Source: Pseudodesulfovibrio sediminis (lineage in GTDB: Bacteria > Desulfobacterota > Desulfovibrionia > Desulfovibrionales > Desulfovibrionaceae). From it: DNA of 64,000 nucleotides. The stretch lies in contig NZ_AP024485.1 in assembly GCF_020886695.1 (NCBI RefSeq), positions 1,311,001 to 1,375,000 on the forward strand, read 5' to 3'. Made by a program: the position numbers and the translations under genes. Shown one piece after another: positions 52,127 to 60,852 of the stretch. The notes beneath the pieces are model-generated. The model did no database searches, had not been told where the DNA came from, and saw only the letters and a program-made list of their open reading frames with translations. Positions within the stretch are counted from its first letter, which is position 1, and every line of letters starts with the position of its first letter.

Positions 52127-53417
52127 TACCTGTCTCATGCGCCGCATGGGCCTCCCCGAAGGCTCTACTCCACCGTCCTTTGAGGCGGTCCGCGGTTGGC
52201 AGGCAAGAACCTTGCGAGACCTTGTCGCTCACGCACAACAGCGCAGTCCTTTCTACGCCCGTCACTTCGACGGTGTCGAAGCGGACCAGATAAAGAACCT
52301 CGACGATTTCTCCCGCCTCCCGATGCTCACTGCGGACGATGTACGGCGCAAGCCAGAGGACATGCTCTGCGTTTCGCAGGACGAAATAACCCGCATCGTC
52401 ACACTGCAAAGTTCCGGCACAACCGGCGAACCCAAGCGTATTTTCTATACCAGCGAGGATCTGGAAGCCACGGTGGATTATTTCCACTGGGGCATGAGCC
52501 ATCTCGTGGGGCCGGGCGAGACAGCCTTTGTACTCATGCCGGGAGAACGTCCGGGCGGCGTAGGTCAACTGCTGATGCAGGCGCTTGAACGGGCTGGTGC
52601 CCGCGCCGTTGCGCACGGTGTCATGGAGGACAGCGAGGCCGCACTGGATCATCTCTTACAAGAAAACGGGACCTGTATCGTGGGACCGGCATCCCATGTG
52701 AATATGCTTGCCTGCGCCTGGCAGCGCCGCGGACTGCCCAAGGGACGCATCAAATCCGTGCTGCTCTGCTGGGACGCGACCCCGGACGCCGTGGTCCGAC
52801 GCGTGACCGATGCCCTCGGCTGCCGAACATATCGCCACTGGGGCATGATTGAAACCGGTCTGGGTGGTGCCGTTGAATGCGCCCCCGGGGCAGGCATGCA
52901 CCTGCGTGAAACCGATGTCTATCTGGAAATAATCGATCCGAAAACAGGAACCCCGATGCCAGACGGCGAATTTGGCGAGATGGTGGTTTCCACTCCCCTG
53001 AAGCGGGGAATGCCTCTTATCCGTTACCGCACAGGCGATCTGGGACGGATACTCCGGGGGCACTGTCCGTGCGGCACGCCCCTGCGTCGATTGGATGCAA
53101 CTATTTGCAGAATTGGCGGCGGTACTCCCTTGCACACGGGCACGCTGGAACTCGGCGAATTGAACGAGGCGCTGTTCGCTCTTCCCGAAGTGGAAGATTT
53201 TGTTGCCTCTTACGGGGACGGCCTTCTTCGCCTGGAAATATGCAGCCCTGAAACAGACAGTGCAAAAAATGTCATGAAGACCCTTGCAACAATACCTGTT
53301 GTAAGGCTAAATACAAACGCAACTCAACTCAATATGGAAATCGTCATTCGCAACACCAGTGAACCCGCCATTCACGGTCTTGCCAAACGACAAATCATGC
53401 GAGTGAAAGGAAACTGA
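52107..53417 (+). CDS. PaaK-like AMP-dependent CoA ligase (DVU_1553-like)
   Basis: A 436-residue adenylate-forming enzyme of the phenylacetate-CoA ligase type. The ATP loop is QSSGTTGEPKRIFYT near residue 100; the A5-like segment is HWGMIETGLGG; the adenine/ribose Asp lies in LIRYRTGDLGRI. The C-terminal ligase cap is shortened. It overlaps the radical SAM gene by 20 bases. It should activate a carboxylic acid, perhaps the product of Mop or a cofactor precursor. Confidence 0.85.
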   Translation: MTTLKLDTCLMRRMGLPEGSTPPSFEAVRGWQARTLRDLVAHAQQRSPFYARHFDGVEADQIKNLDDFSRLPMLTADDVRRKPEDMLCVSQDEITRIVTLQSSGTTGEPKRIFYTSEDLEATVDYFHWGMSHLVGPGETAFVLMPGERPGGVGQLLMQALERAGARAVAHGVMEDSEAALDHLLQENGTCIVGPASHVNMLACAWQRRGLPKGRIKSVLLCWDATPDAVVRRVTDALGCRTYRHWGMIETGLGGAVECAPGAGMHLRETDVYLEIIDPKTGTPMPDGEFGEMVVSTPLKRGMPLIRYRTGDLGRILRGHCPCGTPLRRLDATICRIGGGTPLHTGTLELGELNEALFALPEVEDFVASYGDGLLRLEICSPETDSAKNVMKTLATIPVVRLNTNATQLNMEIVIRNTSEPAIHGLAKRQIMRVKGN

Positions 53418-53420
53418 TTC

Positions 53421-54425
53421 ATGAAAGCGTTCGTCCGCTCCGTCTGCGAGCTTATTGAGAATGGTGAAACATTCACCCTCGCTTCGGTTGTTCACAGCAC
53501 CGGTTCAACCCCCCGTTCGTCCGGTGCAAAAATGGCTGTACGTGCCGACGGGTCCATCTTCGGCACCATTGGTGGAGGGCTGGCCGAAGGCATGGCCTGC
53601 AAAGACGGCAAAGACATGATCGCACTCGGTGACGGCACCACCCGGTTCATGTTTGTGGACATGACGCAGGAGCTGGCCGCCAACTCCGACATGATCTGTG
53701 GCGGCGGGTTGTCCGTACTGCTGGAAGTCGTTGCTCCCGATGGTCCCTGCGCCCAGGCGTACAAGTCCATCGACACGCTGCTCCGCTCCGGCTCCAAATG
53801 CGTTCTGCTTTCAACCTACACCGGTGAAGACAAAGCCAGCGGTCATGTAATCGTCACTGCCGACGCAGTGGGCCCGGAAATGGTCATGACCGCCTTTAAA
53901 GAAGCCGCCCCCGTATTCAACAAGACCGATGCGGCCATGGCGCTTGCCGAGCCGTTCATTCCGCCCGCATCCGTCTATATTTACGGCGCGGGACACGTCT
54001 CCCTGTTCACGGCCAAGGTCACGGCCATGATCGGCATGCGTACCGTGGTGCTGGATGATCGGGAAGAATTTGCCAATACGGACCGGTTCCCTGATGTCGA
54101 CGAAGTGCGCGTGATTGATTCCTTTGACGGATGTTGCAATAATATGCCCATCGATGAAAGCTCGTGCATCATCATTGTCACCCGAGGGCACCTCCACGAC
54201 CGCAATGTTCTGGCCGAAGCACTCAGGACCAACGCGGGATACATCGGCATGATCGGCAGCAAAAAGAAACGCGATAAAATTTATGATTCCCTTCTGAATG
54301 ACGGGTTCACTCAAAAAGATATCGACCGATGCTATTGCCCCATCGGGCTAAGCATCGGCGCAAGCACACCCGAGGAGATCGCAGTCTCCATCGGTGCGGA
54401 ACTTATACAAGCACGATCAAGGTAA
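53421..54425 (+). CDS. XdhC-family maturation factor for the Mo enzyme
   Basis: A 334-residue XdhC/CoxI protein. It has the N-terminal STGSTPRSSGAKMAV and CGGGLSVLLE blocks and a C-terminal Rossmann domain (IYGAGHVSLFTA, TRGHLHD, IGMIGSKKKRDK, CPIGLSIGASTPEEIAVSI). XdhC proteins bind the Mo cofactor and help add the terminal sulfido ligand before insertion into xanthine-oxidase-family enzymes. It lies 3 bases after the ligase gene, so Mop is the likely client. Confidence 0.92.
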   Translation: MKAFVRSVCELIENGETFTLASVVHSTGSTPRSSGAKMAVRADGSIFGTIGGGLAEGMACKDGKDMIALGDGTTRFMFVDMTQELAANSDMICGGGLSVLLEVVAPDGPCAQAYKSIDTLLRSGSKCVLLSTYTGEDKASGHVIVTADAVGPEMVMTAFKEAAPVFNKTDAAMALAEPFIPPASVYIYGAGHVSLFTAKVTAMIGMRTVVLDDREEFANTDRFPDVDEVRVIDSFDGCCNNMPIDESSCIIIVTRGHLHDRNVLAEALRTNAGYIGMIGSKKKRDKIYDSLLNDGFTQKDIDRCYCPIGLSIGASTPEEIAVSIGAELIQARSR

Positions 54426-54430
54426 GGTTT

Positions 54431-55558
54431 ATGACGAAACTGGCAGCGATTATTCCGGCTGCGGGGCTTTCCTCCCGCATGGGTGCTTTCAAGCCCTTGC
54501 TCCCGCTGGGCAACGGCACAGTCTTGTCGGAATGTATCTCAGCCTTTCGTGTCAACCACCTGAAACAAATCGTGCTGGTCACAGGCAAACGTGCCGGAGA
54601 AGTGGGGGCGGAAGTCCTCCAGACCGGCATCCAAATCGTCCATAATCCCAATTATACCGACGGCATGTTCTCATCGGTACAGACCGGCGTGGGCATGCTT
54701 GATGATGACATTGACGGATTTTTCATGCTGCCCGCGGACATGCCTTTGGTACGCTGTGAAACTGTCGGACGGCTCATGGACGAGTTCACCATGTTTCCCT
54801 CTTCCGTGGTCTACCCCCGTTTTCTCGGCGAACGCGGACACCCGCCGGTCATCCACAGAAAAATGATCCCGGAAATACTGGCCCATAACGGCACCGGCGG
54901 TCTGCGAAGCATATTGGAACGGTACGAAGACACGGCCCGCGATCTGGATGTGGCTGATTACGGCACCCTCCACGACCTTGACCATCCCGCCGACTACGGG
55001 CTGGCACGCGCCCTTGCCAAGAATCAGTATCCTACCAAGGATGAGTGCCTCCAGATCTGGAATGTGTATGACACCCCACAGGTCGTCAGACGCCACTGCA
55101 TTGCTGTTTCCAAGGTCGGCGAAGCCATTTGCCGAAAGGTAAACGCCATGCGGAGCAACGGCTCGAAGCTCAATCGCGGTCTGGTGGTGGGCGCCGCTTT
55201 GGCCCACGACATCGGCAAAGGGTACAAACAGCACGAGCATGTCGGGGCGGAACGCTTGCATGATCACGGATTTCACGAAGCGGCCTATGTAATCGCAGCG
55301 CACACGGACCTCCATCTCTCCAGAAACCAGCCTTTGACCGAGCGGGAAATAGTCTTTCTTTCGGACAAGCTGGTTCGAGGCGTGGTTTTTTCTCCGCTGA
55401 AAGACCGCTACACAGCCAAAATGGCCAAGTACGGGCACGAACCGGAAGCCAAGAAAAACATACTCAACCGGCTGAGCAGAGCGCAGAATATTCTGGAACG
55501 CTTTGACAAGGAAACCGGGATATCAATGGAACAGCTCGCCCAAATGGTACTCTCATGA
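54431..55558 (+). CDS. MocA-like nucleotidyltransferase fused to an HD domain (DVU_1551-like)
   Basis: A 375-residue fusion. Residues 1-195 are a MobA/MocA-type transferase (IIPAAGLSSRMGAFKPLLPLG; LPADMPLV), which in MocA attaches CMP to molybdopterin to form the cytosine dinucleotide used by xanthine-oxidase-family enzymes. Residues 205-375 are an HD phosphohydrolase (ALAHDIGKGYKQHEHVGAE, AAHTDLHL). The pairing suggests synthesis and turnover of a nucleotide or cofactor. The ATG at 54431 is preceded by AAGGTAAGG. Confidence 0.9.
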   Translation: MTKLAAIIPAAGLSSRMGAFKPLLPLGNGTVLSECISAFRVNHLKQIVLVTGKRAGEVGAEVLQTGIQIVHNPNYTDGMFSSVQTGVGMLDDDIDGFFMLPADMPLVRCETVGRLMDEFTMFPSSVVYPRFLGERGHPPVIHRKMIPEILAHNGTGGLRSILERYEDTARDLDVADYGTLHDLDHPADYGLARALAKNQYPTKDECLQIWNVYDTPQVVRRHCIAVSKVGEAICRKVNAMRSNGSKLNRGLVVGAALAHDIGKGYKQHEHVGAERLHDHGFHEAAYVIAAHTDLHLSRNQPLTEREIVFLSDKLVRGVVFSPLKDRYTAKMAKYGHEPEAKKNILNRLSRAQNILERFDKETGISMEQLAQMVLS

Positions 55559-56160
55559 TCCTGTTGGCGCGGCACGCCCAAACCGTTGGCGGTAAAGGCC
55601 GATGTATCGGCAGGACCGCACTCCCCCTCTCGGACATAGGCAAGGAGCAGGCCAAACACATGGCCGAGGCACTGGTTCACATTCCCCTGAGAAGGCTGTG
55701 CACCAGCCCCTCCCAACGGGCTCTGGACACCATTGCGCCGCTGGCGAGACGGCTCGACACCATGCCGGAAGTCCATCATCAGCTGGATGAAATAGACATG
55801 GGAGAATGGGACGGTGTCCCCTTTGACGACATACAGAAAGACTACCCGGAAGCCTATGCCAAACGCGGCATGGACTTCAGTGGATTTCAGCCGCCCAACG
55901 GCGAGAGCTTCAATCAGGTCGCGGAACGTGCCATGGCCGTGCTCAATGCCCTGGCGCAAGGTCCCCGCCCGGTGCTGGCCGTCACCCACGCAGGGGTTAT
56001 CCGATCAGTCCTCTGCCGCCTGATGCAACACACGCTGGATGATCTGTTCAACTTCAAACCCGCTCACGCCTGCATGACCATCATCTGGCGTGGCCCGACC
56101 GGGTTGGAAATCATCGAAACCAATGTCGCCCCCGAAGATGTTGGGAGATATGTCAAATAA
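55555..56160 (+). CDS. histidine phosphatase family protein
   Basis: A 201-residue protein of the phosphoglycerate-mutase-like histidine phosphatase family. The catalytic motif is LARHAQT, with RHA replacing the common RHG. The second Arg and His blocks are TSPSQRALDT and AVTHAGVIRSVL, with the acidic DEIDMGEWDG. It resembles CobC alpha-ribazole phosphatases. It overlaps the MocA-HD gene by 4 bases. It probably removes phosphate from a small molecule of this pathway. Confidence 0.88.
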   Translation: MILLARHAQTVGGKGRCIGRTALPLSDIGKEQAKHMAEALVHIPLRRLCTSPSQRALDTIAPLARRLDTMPEVHHQLDEIDMGEWDGVPFDDIQKDYPEAYAKRGMDFSGFQPPNGESFNQVAERAMAVLNALAQGPRPVLAVTHAGVIRSVLCRLMQHTLDDLFNFKPAHACMTIIWRGPTGLEIIETNVAPEDVGRYVK

Positions 56161-57358
56161 AAAGCGAACAGAGAACACCACCCCGTCTCCATTGAATTTT
56201 CTCCTGTTATGCGGAACGGTTTTTCTGATCGTCTGCAACGTGGCGGTCTATTTCAGCCTGCATGTCTACCTCCAGCGGATCGGATTTTCCGGCAGTCAGT
56301 CCGGGCTTGTCATCAGCCTGTATTCTCTGGCGGGAATGATACTCTACGGAACAATGAGCAGTCGGATCACCCCATCCAATGCCTTCCTGTCCATGACCAT
56401 AGGTCTGATCGCGATGTTTCTGGGCGGGTGCGGCTACCTCTTTACCACGTCGCTGTGGGGATTGCTGGGGCTGCGCATCGTGCAGGGCATTGGCGGATTT
56501 TGCGTTTTTGCGCCATGCACGGTCCTGCTTGTCTCCATCATCCCCAAAGGCAAGGAAGGGTCGGCCTTCAGCCTGTACTCGGCAGCCCTGCTCCTCCCCT
56601 ACTCAATCCTCCCAATTGTATCGGACGGCCTGAGCACTCTGGTCTCCAGTCCAACATGGCTCTATGCCGGGGCCGCCAGTTTGATGCTTCCAGCAGCCGC
56701 TTTCACACTCTGGCTCAAGGGTAATATTCATCTCTCACTCGACGGCAAATCGAGCAAAAAACGATTGGGGACCAGGGACTCCTTTGCCAACCTGAAACAG
56801 CCCACCATTCTGGCTGTCCTGGTGACAAACCTCTTCTACTTCATAATATTTACAGGGATCTTCTTTCTCTTTCAGGGCTTCGCACTCTCGCGTGGCATCG
56901 AAAACGCGGGCATCTTTTTCACGATCCAGACGGGAGTCATGATAGCCATTCGACTGGGGGCAAACCGCATCTTCGACACTCTGTCCCCCAAACTGCTGAT
57001 CACTACAGCCATGGTACTCACCAGCGCAAGTCTGGGGTGCCTTGTTCTGCTCAACGGGAGCACCCTGCTCATACTGCTGGCGATCCTGTTCGGTCTCGGC
57101 ATGGGGCTGTGCACCCCGCCACTCAATGCATTACTCTATCAGAGCGGCGATCCGCAATTCCGTGGGTTCAATGCCAACATGATGATCCTGACCATCCACG
57201 CCGGTTCCTTTCTGGGACCGCTGCTGGGAAGTCGCATGGTGGAAATCACAGGCTACACGACCTTTCTCCTGGCATCGGCACTCACAACGTTGGGCGTGGG
57301 AATCCTCTTCATGCTGCTGGCCCCCATACCCCGAGGACACTCCACCCGGCCCCGGTAA
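56150..57358 (+). CDS. MFS transporter at the end of the mop block
   Basis: A 402-residue major-facilitator protein with 12 hydrophobic segments and a central loop (about 190-215). GLVISLYSLAGMILYG and LRIVQGIGGFCVFAP fit the MFS helices 2 and 4-5. The ATG at 56150 follows GGGAGA inside the previous gene, an 11-base overlap, so it shares the transcript. Its substrate may be a product or precursor of the block; nothing in the sequence fixes it. Confidence 0.85.
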   Translation: MSNKKRTENTTPSPLNFLLLCGTVFLIVCNVAVYFSLHVYLQRIGFSGSQSGLVISLYSLAGMILYGTMSSRITPSNAFLSMTIGLIAMFLGGCGYLFTTSLWGLLGLRIVQGIGGFCVFAPCTVLLVSIIPKGKEGSAFSLYSAALLLPYSILPIVSDGLSTLVSSPTWLYAGAASLMLPAAAFTLWLKGNIHLSLDGKSSKKRLGTRDSFANLKQPTILAVLVTNLFYFIIFTGIFFLFQGFALSRGIENAGIFFTIQTGVMIAIRLGANRIFDTLSPKLLITTAMVLTSASLGCLVLLNGSTLLILLAILFGLGMGLCTPPLNALLYQSGDPQFRGFNANMMILTIHAGSFLGPLLGSRMVEITGYTTFLLASALTTLGVGILFMLLAPIPRGHSTRPR

Positions 57359-57403
57359 ACACAGATCGAACAGACTTCTCCCCTATCCGAACAGTGCACG
57401 GTA

Positions 57404-58006
57404 TCAGGGGATGGCAAGGGACTGCTGGCCGACGAACTCCGGGGTGACAAGAAGCTGTACGCCGTGTTCTCCGGAATCAAAATTCTGCTGACTATTCAAC
57501 CCTTTTGGGATGTCCTGCAACAACGACTCTCCCCATGTGTGCTGAACGGCACTACCCCTGACATCTGAAAGATTGACCAGACTGGACATGGAAAAAAGCA
57601 ATTGTATGCCTGCCCCCTCTCCCAGATGAATGGTCTCCTCCACTTCCTCGGCAAAAAGCAGCGCCCCATCCAGGGCAAACACCATGACCATGCCATGATA
57701 CAGCCCACTTCCCTGCGAAAAATTGAGCTTCAGCAATGAACCGGTTCCTTCACGCGGCCCGATGCCGAACTGTTTCTCCGTCAGTTGGACATCCTCATAA
57801 AGCCAGACCATCCCCTCTCCCAAGCGCGAAATAGTGGTTGGTGGCCCCAATTCGGCGAGAACGTCCCAATAATAGGTCGAATGCGTGGTAAAATGCGCTG
57901 CATTTACGGGTTGGGGCGCTGTTGATTCCGACTGAATAATAGTGCAACCGCTCACAAACACGGTCAAAAGCAGCACACATGAAATCAGGATGCTACGGCT
58001 CTGCAT
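57404..58006 (-). CDS. lipoprotein with a BamE-like segment
   Basis: A 200-residue predicted lipoprotein; the lipobox is VFVSGCTI (Cys about 21). The block WDVLAELGPPTTISRLGEGMVWLYED resembles the SmpA/BamE turn seen in the neighbour and in the lipoprotein at 5385. It overlaps the upstream lipoprotein gene by 14 bases. Function unknown. Confidence 0.75.
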   Translation of the reverse strand: MQSRSILISCVLLLTVFVSGCTIIQSESTAPQPVNAAHFTTHSTYYWDVLAELGPPTTISRLGEGMVWLYEDVQLTEKQFGIGPREGTGSLLKLNFSQGSGLYHGMVMVFALDGALLFAEEVEETIHLGEGAGIQLLFSMSSLVNLSDVRGSAVQHTWGESLLQDIPKGLNSQQNFDSGEHGVQLLVTPEFVGQQSLAIP

Positions 58007-58376
58007 ACTCTATGGACTCCTGGCTCATGGAGTACGTGCGTAGCGCTCCTTTTTCATCAAAGAAAAATACGGCCCTGTCATAGGTTATCTTCTCATTGAG
58101 CGAATTGAAGAGGATCAAAATCACACCGCCGCCCTCTGTCTGCTCGGCAAGATAGTAGAAAACCGGACCGGCCTGAAGATTAATGATCTGCGAAGGAGGT
58201 CCGAGACTTTTGATGATGTCAGTCTGCGTTGTTTCGCCGGGAACAAGTTGCGACTGATCAATACTCCGCCACGTATTTTTCACTCCTCGCTGCCGGTGAT
58301 AACTCGTACACGAAACAAGCAATACGAGTGCAACAACCGATGCGACTAATACTGAGAACACAGATCGAACGCACAT
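57993..58376 (-). CDS. small BamE-like lipoprotein
   Basis: A 127-residue predicted lipoprotein with lipobox LVLLVSCTS (Cys about 23). The mature part has LVPGETTQTDIIKSLGPPSQI and then FYYLAEQ, the SmpA/OmlA pattern. It is the first gene of a two-gene minus-strand unit. The role in the envelope is not known. Confidence 0.75.
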   Translation of the reverse strand: MCVRSVFSVLVASVVALVLLVSCTSYHRQRGVKNTWRSIDQSQLVPGETTQTDIIKSLGPPSQIINLQAGPVFYYLAEQTEGGGVILILFNSLNEKITYDRAVFFFDEKGALRTYSMSQESIEYAEP

Positions 58377-58839
58377 GACAAGCGACTCCTTATTGATTCC
58401 ATCCTAGCAGTTGTGACACTTCGCGTCAGAAATTGTCAATTTTCATTTAAAACGGTACACAGTCATGACGACTCAAGGCTGGCATTTGCAAAGGACACCC
58501 CCACGCGACATCCAAGGAAAAGGCTCTGGAAAACGCTGCGGGAACTCCCTGATATGGCACATGAAACCGGCTCTCGAATGGACGGCGTCGATCCTCTGAG
58601 TGAAAGGCATTGGAAATTCGAATTTGAATAACGCCACACCCATAACGTAAAAGATTGGAATTATGGAACAAAAAAATATATGTGCAAACCTTGAATCCAA
58701 ATTGTAAAAAGCAGTGGCATCGCGTACTGTCGCGCCGCATAAACTGGCTAATAGATGAGATAAATTGTATCTCTTCTTCCCAGTCAACAGAGACGAACCC
58801 ATCACGGGAAACGAGACGAAATTCAAAGAGCACCCTATC
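58377..58839. other. intergenic region without a supported gene
   Basis: A 463-base AT-rich stretch between a divergent lipoprotein gene and opgG. Short frames occur on both strands but none has a ribosome site or protein-like pattern. A GAGATA/TATCTC hairpin is at 58757-58773. Confidence 0.6.
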
Positions 58840-60486
58840 ATGTACTCAAAAAACATATCATCCAAGCATATATCCCTGCACGCCCGCTACGTACTCTCCC
58901 TGGCAGCAGTCCTCTCCCTACTGACAATCCTTGGACCGCTGAGCATGACTGCCTCTGCACAGGACGAACCGCAGTCTCAACAGCAACCCCCACAGCAAAC
59001 CGAAGAAACAGAAACGCCATTCAACCGTGAGATCCTGGTGGCCAAGGCGCTTGAGCTCAGCCTGTCCCCATTCGAAATCCCACAGGGACAAGTACCGCAA
59101 CCTCTGCTGGATCTCAGCTATGACGCCTGGCGCGAAATACAGTATCGCCCAGAACGGGCACTCTGGAAAAAGGAAAGGCTGCCGTTTGAGATCCAACTCT
59201 TCCACCCAGGCATGATCTATGACCACCTGGTGGACATCAACATTGTCAAAGACGGACACTCCCACAGGGTGGCCTTTGACTCGACCATGTTCGACTACGG
59301 CAGCAACCACGCTGTGCCCGAGCAGATCCCCGACCACTTCGGTTTTGCAGGGTTCCGTATCCATGGTCCGATCAACACGCCAAAATATTTCGATGAAATC
59401 GCCGCATTTCTAGGGGCAAGCTACTTACGCGCCGTAGCAAAGGGCGGAGTCTACGGACTCTCTGCCCGAGGACTGGCCGTTGATACAGCCCAACCGGATG
59501 GTGAGGAGTTCCCCTATTTCCGGGAATACTGGATTGAAAAACCCACCAGACACAGCACAAACCTGACCGTCCACGCGCTGCTGGACAGCAGAAGCATGAC
59601 CGGCGCCTATACCTTTGTCATCACAGGGGGCAAGACCACGACCATGGATGTCACGGCCACGCTTTTTCTGCGAAAATCCGTGTCGAAAATCGGCATAGCT
59701 CCATTGACCAGCATGTTTTTGTTCGGCGAAAACACCGACACCCGCAAGGTCCGGGATTTCCGCCCGGAAGTGCATGACTCCGACGGTCTGCTCATCAAGT
59801 TTGAGTCTCAGGAGTGGTTCTGGCACCCCCTGAACAATCCGGAGACCCTGCAAATAGACGCGTTCAAGGCGGACAACGTCCAGGGATTCGGGCTTATTCA
59901 GCGCGATCACGACTTTGAGCATTATCAGGATTTTGAAGCCAACTACGAACGCCGCCCCAGCCTGTGGGTCGAACCACGCGGCAATTGGGGCCGAGGTCAC
60001 GTGGAGTTGATCAGCATTCCGACAAATCAGGATATCCACGACAATATCGTGGCCTTCTGGACTCCGGATGAACCGCTGCCAGAAGGGGTTCCGCAGACGT
60101 ACGAATACCAGCTGCGCTGGTACAGCGGCCGCTTCACCCATCCGCCTCTGGGATATGTCGAATCCACCTGGGTCGGCGATTCTGAAGACGGTGGGAAGCA
60201 GTTTGCCATTGATTTCAACAGCAAGGCACTGGGGATGCTGAAAGAGAGCTCCCCTGTGTTGGGCATTGTCACCTGCGGCAAAGGAGCGGTAATAACCGAC
60301 CAGAATGCACAAAAAAATATGCACACCGGCGGTTGGAGACTCACCTTTGTCATCCACCCCGACGAAAAACCGTCGGCTCTGGACAAGGTCCTCCTCAACC
60401 GCAAGCCTCCCGTCGATATTCGTGCTTTCCTGAAACTGAACGAGACAACACTGACGGAAACCTGGAACTATGCCTACCAGCCCTGA
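58840..60486 (+). CDS. opgG: periplasmic glucan biosynthesis protein OpgG
   Basis: A 548-residue exported protein of the MdoG/OpgG family. A signal peptide ends near SMTASAQ (about residue 41), followed by a Gln-rich linker. Family blocks are YDAWREIQYRPERALW, FGFAGFRIHGPIN, FLGASYLRAV and WVEPRGNWGRGHVEL. The family works on the beta-1,2-glucan backbone of osmoregulated periplasmic glucans after OpgH makes and exports it. I start at ATG 58840; the upstream open frame has no signal peptide. Confidence 0.92.
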   Translation: MYSKNISSKHISLHARYVLSLAAVLSLLTILGPLSMTASAQDEPQSQQQPPQQTEETETPFNREILVAKALELSLSPFEIPQGQVPQPLLDLSYDAWREIQYRPERALWKKERLPFEIQLFHPGMIYDHLVDINIVKDGHSHRVAFDSTMFDYGSNHAVPEQIPDHFGFAGFRIHGPINTPKYFDEIAAFLGASYLRAVAKGGVYGLSARGLAVDTAQPDGEEFPYFREYWIEKPTRHSTNLTVHALLDSRSMTGAYTFVITGGKTTTMDVTATLFLRKSVSKIGIAPLTSMFLFGENTDTRKVRDFRPEVHDSDGLLIKFESQEWFWHPLNNPETLQIDAFKADNVQGFGLIQRDHDFEHYQDFEANYERRPSLWVEPRGNWGRGHVELISIPTNQDIHDNIVAFWTPDEPLPEGVPQTYEYQLRWYSGRFTHPPLGYVESTWVGDSEDGGKQFAIDFNSKALGMLKESSPVLGIVTCGKGAVITDQNAQKNMHTGGWRLTFVIHPDEKPSALDKVLLNRKPPVDIRAFLKLNETTLTETWNYAYQP

Positions 60487-60844
60487 GACCCATACGGTCA
60501 CAGACAGCGCACAGCGTGACAACACCGCCCGCTGTCTGCTTGCATACCTGGAACAGTTGCCCATGGAGATGGAGACGCGCCTGGAGTTGACGCTGGATGT
60601 GTTGCGGGAACTCCCCAGGGAAGCCACGCCCGAACAGGCGCTGGAAGCCCTGCTTTCCCGACTGCCGACACATGACCCAGAGGATTATCCGCCGAGTTCT
60701 CCGCCCATCACGCGAGAGCACATGCCCGCCCAGTATCTCGGTCGGCGACGCTCCGGCATCCCCGGCTTCGCCTCCCAGTGGGGCTGGCTGCTCATTGTCG
60801 GGCTGTTGCTGGCCCTGACCCTGTTGTTGCATATTTCCCAGTGA
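60470..60844 (+). CDS. small membrane protein, probable split N-terminus of OpgH
   Basis: A 124-residue protein with a hydrophilic N-terminal part and one C-terminal helix (WGWLLIVGLLLALTLLLHI). The segment PPITREHMPAQYLGR recalls the cytoplasmic N-terminus of enteric OpgH before its first helix. The downstream opgH lacks that part. It overlaps opgG by 17 bases, and opgH starts 8 bases after its stop. It is either a separate subunit or the detached regulatory N-terminus; the OpgH resemblance is weak. Confidence 0.7.
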   Translation: MPTSPETHTVTDSAQRDNTARCLLAYLEQLPMEMETRLELTLDVLRELPREATPEQALEALLSRLPTHDPEDYPPSSPPITREHMPAQYLGRRRSGIPGFASQWGWLLIVGLLLALTLLLHISQ

Positions 60845-60852
60845 GCTTAGCG

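Noticed and set aside
58413-58631. A 72-codon frame upstream of opgG
   Set aside because: It has no ribosome site, no protein-like pattern, and competing frames on both strands.
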